DNA from: Actinomycetota bacterium | GTDB lineage: Bacteria; Actinomycetota; Humimicrobiia; Humimicrobiales; Humimicrobiaceae | DNA length: 13,531 nt | Reading direction: 5' to 3' | Assembly: GCA_023379515.1 (NCBI GenBank) | Contig: JAMCQQ010000057.1 | Span: 1 to 13,531, forward strand | Made by a program: the position numbers and the translations under genes | The notes under the pieces: model-generated | What the model saw: the letters and a program-made list of their open reading frames with translations, nothing else | Told to the model about the DNA's origin: nothing | The model's database searches: none | Shown: in pieces, positions 8,224-13,531 of the stretch | Layout of the letters: every line of letters begins with the position of its first letter | How positions within the stretch are numbered: the first letter of the stretch is position 1

Positions 8224-8239
8224 TTTAAGTATACTTAAA
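8224..8239. promoter_or_regulatory. 16-bp perfect palindrome over the ATPase gene -10 box
   Basis: TTTAAGTATACTTAAA reads identically on both strands, and its middle contains the minus-strand -10 box TATACT (8228-8233). A perfect palindrome on a -10 box is a plausible repressor operator, but no regulator is encoded nearby, and in AT-rich DNA a chance palindrome of this size is possible. Confidence 0.4.
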
Positions 8240-8256
8240 CATTTTCTTTTCTACAA
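8228..8256 (-). promoter_or_regulatory. Promoter of the VirD4-like ATPase gene (near-leaderless)
   Basis: On the minus strand -35 TTGTAG (8251-8256), a 17-bp spacer and -10 TATACT (8228-8233, 5 of 6) are followed 9 nt later by the ATG at 8218. The expected transcription start at 8220-8221 leaves a 2-3 nt leader, so translation should not use a Shine-Dalgarno. Confidence 0.55.
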
Positions 8257-8266
8257 GCATCCGGGG

Positions 8267-8295
8267 TTGTTCTAACTTGCGATTTGGGGTAAAAT
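8267..8295 (+). promoter_or_regulatory. Promoter of tRNA-Glu
   Basis: -35 TTGTTC (8267-8272), a 17-bp spacer and -10 TAAAAT (8290-8295, 5 of 6) predict a start near 8302, about 7 nt before the mature tRNA 5' end. It is divergent from the ATPase promoter, with 10 bp between the two -35 boxes. Confidence 0.55.
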
Positions 8296-8308
8296 TAGGT
8301 AGAAATTT

Positions 8309-8381
8309 GGCTCTGTCGTCTAGAGGCCTAGGACACAGCGTTCTCAACGCTGGAACACGGGTTCGATTCCCGTCAGAGCTA
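8309..8381 (+). tRNA. tRNA-Glu, anticodon CTC
   Basis: A full cloverleaf folds by eye. The acceptor GGCTCTG/CAGAGCT includes a G-U first pair, and the D stem is GTCT/GGAC around a loop carrying the conserved GG. The anticodon stem CAGCG/CGCTG has loop TTCTCAA, giving anticodon CTC at 8343-8345 for codon GAG. The T stem ACGGG/CCCGT has loop TTCGATT. The discriminator is A8381, and CCA is not encoded, so it must be added afterwards. The unpaired-looking G1-U72 wobble end is slightly unusual for a tRNA-Glu. Confidence 0.93.
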
Positions 8382-8396
8382 CTTAATTTAGAACAT

Positions 8397-8444
8397 CAGG
8401 CCTTCGGCCTGCAAAGCGCGGGTTCGATTCCCGCTTGCGATACC
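8397..8444 (+). other. Orphan tRNA 3'-half-like fragment after tRNA-Glu
   Basis: A perfect T arm (GCGGG, loop TTCGATT, CCCGC at 8418-8434) is followed by TTGCGAT, A and CC, like the 3' acceptor strand, discriminator and CC of a tRNA. Only 36 nt lie between tRNA-Glu and this T arm. They hold a strong hairpin CAGGCC-TTC-GGCCTG (8397-8411), but no D arm and no 5' acceptor strand. CTGCAAA (8409-8415) looks like a Cys anticodon loop, but its stem pairs only two bases. GCAA (8411-8414) can pair with TTGC (8435-8438), giving a minihelix with a 3-nt bulge. A T run (8445-8449) follows. It may be a decayed tRNA, an attachment-site remnant, or part of the tRNA-Glu termination region. Confidence 0.55.
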
Positions 8445-8447
8445 TTT

Positions 8448-10023
8448 TTACTCACATTCTTCTTTGTATATTTTTTTATCTTTTTGTAATAAATCTTTAC
8501 ATAATATTTTTTGCAACCGGTATAAACGCAAATAATTATTACTTGCTCCTTTTCGATACTCCCCAATCTTTTCCATTGGCCAAGCGGGAGGATTTTGGGT
8601 TTGATTAAAAATAACATATACCGGCATTTCGTGCGTTTTATCAATTAATAACCCTGGTATCTTTTCTGAGACTTCAAATCCTCCTTTTTGTACGCTTGGG
8701 TAATGAACAAAATAAAGTTCCATTGCTGTTGTCGGCAAACTTCCGTAAATTCCCTCGGTTGCTATATATATAGGTCCTTCTTGTGCTTTTTGAGAAAGAA
8801 ATGCTACGGTCTCTTTTATTCCTCCTCCGGCAGGGGTTCCGTTTATATATTGATTTAAGTCTTCTTGTGGAATAGGAGAGAAGGCAAATGAAGTAATAAT
8901 ACGATAGTCTACATAAAGCATCGAAACAATACAGATAAAAATGGATACTAAAACAACCTTTTTTAATTTTACTTTTTTATATGCATCTATTATATTCGCA
9001 GCAAATAAGGGGAGAAAAGGAAGAACAATAGGATAAATATAGCGGGGATTTAATTGTTTTCCCAACAACCCGTATCCGACAAACGGAATAATAAACCATG
9101 ATAATAGAACCATTTTTTGTTTCCAATTTATTCTTACAAAGAATAGGGAAATAATAAAGATTATAAAAACAGGAATACTGACATATAAAGCAATCCAGTA
9201 AGTAAGAGTAAAGAGATTTGGTATCCATTTATAAAATAGACTGTAATTAGTAAGTTCTCGGAATTGATAAATAAAAATCGTATTTTTTTCATTGATTTGA
9301 CTAAACTGAGAAGAAAGCTTTAGCACCGAATAATAAAGCAGAGATAATCCTACTGCAACCGCAATAAGACCCACCCATATAGCTAATTTTTTTATGCGGT
9401 CCTTTTTCCCAACGGGTAATAAAAGCAATAAAAGAGGCAATAAATACATTGATAAAAATCCAGTTGTTTTTGTTAATATTCCGCTTCCCATGATAAGAGC
9501 CAGAATAAATGAATATTGCAGTTGTAATTTTTTAGTAAGTATTATTCCAACCAATAAACTCCAAACAAGAAACATTCCGGAAGTAGATTCATATAGAGCC
9601 ATGCGATTAAATACTAAAGAAAAAGGAAGAATAGCGTAAAAACCAACCGCTAAAACACTTACCCATTTATTTTTAAAAAGTTCAAATGCCAAAAGAAAAC
9701 AGTCCTATCCCTGTCATAAATCCCGTCAGTACAGATATTATTCTTCCCGCAGCAAGAGGACTGGAAATAACATTCATAAGAACAGTTATTAACCAAATAA
9801 AAAGAGGTTGCTTTCCGTCAGAAAGGGATGCTAACCGAAGACCAGGATCATAGAATCCCATCTGGGCCCAACGGATATAAATTGCTTCATCAACAAATAA
9901 TGGCAAATCCCGAATAGCAATCAGACGAAGAATAAAATAAACTATGGAGATAAAGAATAATAATCCAAGAAATACTAAATTAGCTCTTACCCGATAAAAA
10001 GATTTTGATAACAAAGTCTGCAT
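8448..10023 (-). pseudogene. Frameshifted GT-C glycosyltransferase, paralogue of the gene at 1107-2606
   Basis: Two overlapping reading frames together make one GT39/ArnT-like enzyme. The N-terminal part (10023 to 9682, 113 residues) has the first transmembrane helix, FVDEAIYIRWAQ with the catalytic-type DE at 45-46, and SDGKQPLFIW. The C-terminal part (about 9692 to 8448) continues with FKNKW, about ten membrane segments and the family's PAGGGIKE and FNQTQNPPAW. Total length is 1576 nt, one more than a multiple of three, so removing one base restores a 524-residue protein comparable to the 499-residue paralogue. With that repair the junction reads IGLFLLAFELFKNKW, against IGLFLLGKETFKNRW in the paralogue. 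Function of an intact copy would be sugar transfer from a polyprenyl-phosphate donor. A sequencing error or recoding cannot be excluded. It has its own near-leaderless promoter. Confidence 0.82.
9696..9699 (-). other. Site of the one-base frameshift in the GT-C paralogue
   Basis: On the coding strand the run is GTTTTC (four T). Three T would give L-F-L-L-A-F-E-L-F-K, matching the paralogue without a gap; four T lead to TGA after 12 more bases. The extra base is therefore best placed in this run. The tract is short, so a homopolymer sequencing error is not the automatic explanation. Confidence 0.75.
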
Positions 10024-10032
10024 ATCTTCTTA

Positions 10033-10061
10033 ATCTTATCTCTTATCTGTATTTTTTTCAA
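10033..10061 (-). promoter_or_regulatory. Promoter of the frameshifted GT-C gene (near-leaderless)
   Basis: -35 TTGAAA (10056-10061), a 17-bp spacer and -10 TAAGAT (10033-10038, 4 of 6) lie in the 53-bp gap after lon. The -10 is 9 nt from the ATG at 10023, the same geometry as the ATPase promoter. Readthrough from lon is also possible, as no terminator hairpin is evident between the genes. Confidence 0.45.
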
Positions 10062-10076
10062 AGTCGGGGCACAAAA

Positions 10077-12452
10077 TCAGTCTACCGCTTGGGGTTTTGG
10101 GACGTGGAGAACTGGGTGAGAAGAAATCATCGATGTCAACCTCTCTCTCTTTAACGGTTTTGAAAGCGCGATATCTAAAACTTCATCCATGTGCGAAACA
10201 AAAACGAATTTAAGATCTTTTAATACTTCTTTAGGCAATTCCTCTAAGTCTTTTTTGTTTTCTTTTGGCATTATAATTGTTTTAAGACCGGCCCTGTGGG
10301 CTGCGATAACTTTTTCTTTAACCCCACCGATTTCCAAAGCCCTTCCTCTTAAAGTTATTTCCCCTGTCATTCCGACTTTTCGATTAACCGGAATTTTTGT
10401 AAGTGCCGATATTATCGCCGTTGTTATCGCAAGTCCGGCTGACGGACCGTCTTTTGGGACAGCGCCTTCCGGTACGTGTACGTGAACATCAATTTTTTGA
10501 TAAAACTTTTCTTCCAAGCCTAATTGTTTTGCCCGTGCCCTTATATATGACATCGCGGCCTGACAAGATTCTTTCATAACATCACCGAGCTGGCCGGTTA
10601 ACAAAAGAGTGCCTTTTCCGGGCATCAGAGCGACTTCGATAAATAATATGTCCCCACCCGCTTCTGTCCAGGCAAGACCGGTCGACATTCCGACTTCATC
10701 TTTTTTCTCGAGGATTGTCGAACTGAATTTTACCGGGCCTAAAAAATTAGCAACATTTTTTTCGGTGACAACTGTTTTCCCTTTCTTTCCCTCCGCAACC
10801 ATCTTAGCGACTTTCCTAAATATGGCCGCTATTTGACGCTCTAAACTTCTGACCCCCGCTTCCCGGGTATAATGCGCTGTTATAAATTTTAACGCATCGT
10901 TGGTGATTCTTACTTTTGATGGTGTCAAACCGTGGGCTTCCATTTGTTTTTTGAGTAGAAAATCGTTTGCGATATGGAATTTTTCATCCTGCGTGTAACC
11001 CGAAAATGTAATAATTTCCAATCGATCGCGAAGCGCCGGTGGGATCGTGTCTAAAACATTAGCTGTTGTTATAAACATTACGTCCGATAAATCAAACGGA
11101 ACTTCGAGATAATGATCGGAAAACTGATTATTTTGTTCTGGGTCTAATGCTTCCAAAAGAGCGGAAGACGGATCGCCGCGAAAATCTGCACCGACTTTAT
11201 CGATCTCATCAAGCATAAACACCGGATTTCTTGTGTCGGCGTCTTTTATTCCCTGAATAATTCTTCCGGGGAGCGCGCCAACGTATGTTCTTCTGTGTCC
11301 TCTAATTTCTGCCTCGTCTCTAATTCCACCGAGCGATAACCTGATGAATTTTCGGCCCAAAGCGCGCGCGATCGATTTACCGATCGATGTCTTTCCAACT
11401 CCGGGAGGACCTGCGAAACAAAGAATCGGACCCTTAATTTTTCCGGCAAGTTTATGAACTGCGAGATATTCAACAACTCTTTCTTTAACTTTTTTAAGAC
11501 CGAAGTGATCTTCATTCAAAATTTTCTCTGCAGATTTAATGTTTACGTTGTTTTTACTGACTTTGCTCCAAGGAAGACTCACCAACCAATCTAAATAGTT
11601 TCTGATATAACCACCTTCGGGATTAAATTGATTCATCTGTGCGAGTTTTTTTACTTCCTTTTTAGCTTTTTCTTCGACTTCTTCCGGCATACCGGATTTT
11701 TTGATTTTGTCCATTATTTCATTTATTTCGCTGTCTTCATCTGTCCCCTTTAACTCGCTTTCGATCGTCTTTAGCCTTTCCCTAAGCATCGCCTCTCTTG
11801 CTCCTTTTTCAAACCTTTCCTGAGTTTTTGTCGCAATTCTTCTTTCGATTTCCAAAACTTTTATTTCGCGCGCAAGGTATTCTGTAACTTTTTGAAGTCT
11901 TTTCTTAACGTTTGTTTCTTCTAAAAGCGCCTGTTTCTCCGAGGGTTTAAGGTCTAAAACAGATGCTATTAAATCTGCGAGTTCCGAGGGTGTTGCTTCT
12001 GACATTATATTCATAAACACTAAAAAATCTGCTGATTTTCCCAAATTCATCGCGCGCCTGAATTCGTTTGTTAAATGGTTGCAGAGAGCTTTAATTTCGG
12101 GTGTGTTTTCTACTGTTTCCGGTAGCTCAATTATCTTTCCTAAAAAATATGAAGAGTGCTCTTCGTAGGAAAGTATTTTTACACGGGAGATTCCTTTTAC
12201 CTGCGCATTAATCTCTCCTTCGATTCTTATCATTCTTTCGATTCTGGATAAAGTTCCAACCTCGAATAGTTCCGACGGCGTCGGATCATTGAGTTTTGGA
12301 TTTTTTTGTAAGACAAAACAGACTATTCTCTCGTGTTGAAATGCAGATTCGAGCGCTGCTAAACTTTTAGGCCTTCCGAAGGTCAAGACAGAATCTGTGT
12401 TTGGGAAAATTATTCCGTCTCTAATAGGTATAATCGGGACTATTTTTTCCAT
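10077..12452 (-). CDS. lon: ATP-dependent protease Lon (La)
   Basis: This is a 791-residue LonA-type protease that degrades misfolded and regulatory proteins in the cytosol as a ring of subunits. The N-terminal substrate-binding domain (about 1-200) begins IVPIIPIRDGIIFPN, and a coiled-coil linker (about 190-270) follows. The AAA+ motor has Walker A GPPGVGKT (348-355), Walker B VFMLDEID (411-418) and sensor segments ITTAN (461-465) and PPALRDR (471-477). The C-terminal peptidase domain has PKDGPSAG with catalytic Ser671 and GGVKEK with Lys714, 43 residues later, as in the Escherichia coli Ser679/Lys722 dyad. Length is typical. The ATG at 12452 fits the family start; the leader is about 15 nt and AT-rich with no Shine-Dalgarno. 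A CIRCE-type operator covers the promoter, pointing to HrcA heat-shock control. The gene is divergent from the MgtE-like gene. Confidence 0.97.
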   Translation of the reverse strand: MEKIVPIIPIRDGIIFPNTDSVLTFGRPKSLAALESAFQHERIVCFVLQKNPKLNDPTPSELFEVGTLSRIERMIRIEGEINAQVKGISRVKILSYEEHSSYFLGKIIELPETVENTPEIKALCNHLTNEFRRAMNLGKSADFLVFMNIMSEATPSELADLIASVLDLKPSEKQALLEETNVKKRLQKVTEYLAREIKVLEIERRIATKTQERFEKGAREAMLRERLKTIESELKGTDEDSEINEIMDKIKKSGMPEEVEEKAKKEVKKLAQMNQFNPEGGYIRNYLDWLVSLPWSKVSKNNVNIKSAEKILNEDHFGLKKVKERVVEYLAVHKLAGKIKGPILCFAGPPGVGKTSIGKSIARALGRKFIRLSLGGIRDEAEIRGHRRTYVGALPGRIIQGIKDADTRNPVFMLDEIDKVGADFRGDPSSALLEALDPEQNNQFSDHYLEVPFDLSDVMFITTANVLDTIPPALRDRLEIITFSGYTQDEKFHIANDFLLKKQMEAHGLTPSKVRITNDALKFITAHYTREAGVRSLERQIAAIFRKVAKMVAEGKKGKTVVTEKNVANFLGPVKFSSTILEKKDEVGMSTGLAWTEAGGDILFIEVALMPGKGTLLLTGQLGDVMKESCQAAMSYIRARAKQLGLEEKFYQKIDVHVHVPEGAVPKDGPSAGLAITTAIISALTKIPVNRKVGMTGEITLRGRALEIGGVKEKVIAAHRAGLKTIIMPKENKKDLEELPKEVLKDLKFVFVSHMDEVLDIALSKPLKRERLTSMISSHPVLHVPKPQAVD

Positions 12453-12468
12453 ATTTTTATTTTTGCAA

Positions 12469-12495
12469 TTAGCACTCTAACATACTAGTTGCTAA
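12469..12495. promoter_or_regulatory. CIRCE-type operator (HrcA site) of lon
   Basis: On the plus strand TTAGCACTC (12469-12477), a 9-bp spacer and AGTTGCTAA (12487-12495) match the CIRCE consensus TTAGCACTC-N9-GAGTGCTAA: the left half is perfect and the right half matches at 6 of 9 bases. The spacing is exact. It lies between and over the -35 and -10 boxes of lon, where a bound HrcA repressor would block RNA polymerase. HrcA itself is not in the window. Confidence 0.8.
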
Positions 12496-12502
12496 TTGTC
12501 AA
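12474..12502 (-). promoter_or_regulatory. Promoter of lon
   Basis: On the minus strand a perfect -35 TTGACA (12497-12502), a 17-bp spacer and -10 TAGAGT (12474-12479, 4 of 6) predict a start near 12467, about 15 nt before the ATG. The -10 lies inside the conserved CIRCE half-site, which explains its departure from TATAAT. Confidence 0.65.
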
Positions 12503-12611
12503 GGGTTTATATTACATTAACTTTTTAATAAAATACGGGTTTTAAGAATAATTTCGAGAGAAAGTGGTAATAAAATTAAAACATTTAACTGTCTTAAAGT
12601 CAAGAATTAAA
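12503..12611. other. Divergent intergenic stretch between the lon promoter and the inverted repeat
   Basis: These 109 bp are AT-rich and hold no convincing gene, RNA or operator. A promoter for the plus-strand MgtE-like gene would be expected here, but I found no -35/-10 pair with acceptable spacing. Together with the left repeat arm it makes about 190 bp without a supported gene. Confidence 0.5.
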
Positions 12612-12934
12612 ATTACTTGTTTGTCTAATAAATCTTCATTCAAATAAAAATCTTTCTCATCATAAGGTAGAAACACGTCTTGGGTATTTAAAATACCTGT
12701 TTCTTGTAAGGGAGAATCAATTGGAGAAATTTTAGATCTTGCAGTTGTTGAGAATAAGCCGATTCCGCCTGTTTCGAAACTGGTTATTAAAAGAAAAGGT
12801 AAAAGAATCGTTATCCCACTAAATGCATTAACTTTGGAAAACAATCATTTCATTTTAAATACCCAAGACGTGTTTCTACCTTATGATGAGAAAGATTTTT
12901 ATTTGAATGAAGATTTATTAGACAAACAAGTAAT
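12612..12934. repeat. 83-bp perfect inverted repeat with 157-bp spacer
   Basis: Left arm 12612-12694 is the exact reverse complement of right arm 12852-12934, checked base by base over all 83 positions; the match ends sharply on both sides. The right arm is coding sequence of the MgtE-like gene (LNTQDVFLPYDEKDF and on). The left arm is an inverted copy lying where that gene's first codons and leader should be. A 15-bp palindrome GGTATTTAAAATACC (12683-12697) spans the inner end of the left arm. It may be a template-switch duplication, an invertible segment, or an assembly or amplification chimera. Confidence 0.97.
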
Positions 12935-13531
12935 CGACATCGATGGAAAAAGATTAGTCAGAGTCAATGATGTCCTCTTAGAAAATAATGGTGGAATTAA
13001 TGTAATCGGAATCGATATTGGGACAGGAGGGATTATCAGAAGGCTAGGCCTTGGACAGTTTATTCATCTAAAATCAAAAACTCTTCCCTGGGGATTAATC
13101 GAAGCGTTTGATTATAATACTGGCGCAATCAGAATTAGTCTAACGCAAAATAGGTTGAATAAATTCCATTCTTCTGAAATCGCCGATATTATCGAACAGG
13201 CCGGTATTAAAGAAAGATTGGGAATCGTCGGAGTACTCGATGTTAAGAAAGCCGCTCGTGCGATCGAAGAGCTCAACAACGAAACTCAAGTTTCGATATT
13301 GCAACAAATTTCGACAAATCTTTTTAAAAATATTATCGGAAAAATGCTTTTATCCGAGATTGCCGACGTTTTTTACAGATTAAATCCTCTAAGAGTAACT
13401 CAAATTCTAAACGAGTTAGGACAAGAGAAAACGACAAAAATCGAAAAGTTATCGAAATTTTCAAACAATGTCGCTGGAGGAATTATGGATACCTTGTATT
13501 ATCAAATTAATAGCGATTTAACAATTAAAGA
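12693..13531 (+). CDS. MgtE-type protein: PRC-barrel plus MgtE N-terminal domain; 5' end disrupted, 3' end beyond window
   Basis: Frame +3 is open from 12666 to the window edge. The first ~27 codons to 12692 are inverted-repeat sequence; gene-like sequence starts at about 12693. Two PRC-barrel-like segments follow: GESIGEILDLAVVE with LVIKRKGKRIVIP, then LLDKQVIDIDGKRLVRVNDV with IGIDIGTGGIIRRLGLG. After LPWGLIEAF comes a helical MgtE_N/FliG-like region (SSEIADIIEQAG, LDVKKAARAIEEL, EIADVFYRLNP). In known relatives CBS domains and a Mg2+ channel domain often follow; these would lie outside the window. No ATG, GTG or TTG occurs in frame before the conserved part: the first is TTG at 12834, inside the barrel. 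ATA at 12693 straddles the repeat junction. The true start seems lost or hidden by the inverted repeat. Transport function is therefore inferred only. Confidence 0.75.
   Translation, partial: MPVSCKGESIGEILDLAVVENKPIPPVSKLVIKRKGKRIVIPLNALTLENNHFILNTQDVFLPYDEKDFYLNEDLLDKQVIDIDGKRLVRVNDVLLENNGGINVIGIDIGTGGIIRRLGLGQFIHLKSKTLPWGLIEAFDYNTGAIRISLTQNRLNKFHSSEIADIIEQAGIKERLGIVGVLDVKKAARAIEELNNETQVSILQQISTNLFKNIIGKMLLSEIADVFYRLNPLRVTQILNELGQEKTTKIEKLSKFSNNVAGGIMDTLYYQINSDLTIK

Noticed and set aside
8254..8283. Second degenerate T-arm/acceptor copy upstream of tRNA-Glu
   Set aside because: Beyond the octamer CTTGCGAT the similarity to the downstream fragment is weak (about half of the bases without gaps), and the stretch is explained by the tRNA promoter.
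8397..8449. Simple intrinsic terminator for tRNA-Glu
   Set aside because: The GC hairpin is 33 nt from the T run, and the T-arm hairpin is 10 nt from it, so neither has the stem-then-T layout of a standard terminator. A role in termination is not excluded.
8277..8489. 70-codon plus-strand frame over the tRNA region
   Set aside because: It is a translation of the tRNA-Glu gene and the tRNA-like fragment.
8396..8644. 82-codon minus-strand frame
   Set aside because: It overlaps the C-terminal part of the GT-C paralogue in another frame and translates the tRNA-like fragment antisense.
12542..12844. 100-codon minus-strand frame with an ATG at 12844
   Set aside because: It is a chimera made of antisense sequence of the MgtE-like gene, the inverted repeat arm and unrelated AT-rich DNA; it resembles the MgtE-like protein only within the arm.
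1..13531. CRISPR array, insertion sequence, toxin-antitoxin or restriction cassette
   Set aside because: No regularly spaced repeats, transposase motifs or recognisable defence proteins were seen on either strand.

Overview
The window is AT-rich, densely packed DNA that looks like a Candidate Phyla Radiation (Patescibacteria) genome, possibly of Microgenomates type. This is an inference from gene content: several multi-membrane glycosyltransferases, a zinc-ribbon gene next to a Cys-rich repeat protein, a VirD4/HerA-like ATPase with an N-terminal membrane anchor, a tRNA gene without encoded CCA, and almost no Shine-Dalgarno sequences. UGA is used as a normal stop (ends of the genes at 1107 and 2619), so the UGA=Gly code of Gracilibacteria does not apply.

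Region by region. (1) 1-4558, minus strand: a tightly packed four-gene set of a polyprenyl-phosphate sugar synthase (GT2), two GT-C membrane glycosyltransferases and a PTPS-related membrane protein cut by the window edge. Junctions are a 1-nt overlap, a 12-nt gap and a 4-nt overlap, so this is probably one operon for making and using lipid-linked sugars in surface glycosylation. (2) 4559-4653: a 95-bp divergent promoter region whose two promoters each place the transcription start at a GTG start codon, predicting leaderless mRNAs both ways. (3) 4654-5888, plus strand: a zinc-ribbon protein and a Cys-rich protein built of two ~110-residue repeats, separated by 2 nt. (4) 5885-8218, minus strand: a 777-residue VirD4/TraD/HerA-type ATPase. 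(5) 8219-8447: a tRNA-Glu(CTC) gene followed by an orphan tRNA-3'-end-like fragment. (6) 8448-10023, minus strand: a second GT-C glycosyltransferase, paralogous to the one at 1107-2606 and split by a one-base frameshift. (7) 10077-12452, minus strand: Lon protease, with a CIRCE-type operator over its promoter. (8) 12612-13531: a plus-strand PRC-barrel/MgtE-type gene that runs off the window. Its 5' end is disrupted by an 83-bp perfect inverted copy of its own interior.

The most notable signals are the 83-bp inverted repeat that removes the normal start of the MgtE-like gene, the recurring leaderless promoter design with exact 17-bp spacers, the CIRCE element on lon, the precisely locatable frameshift in the GT-C paralogue, and the tRNA-like fragment after tRNA-Glu. 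No CRISPR array, insertion sequence or classical defence cassette was seen.
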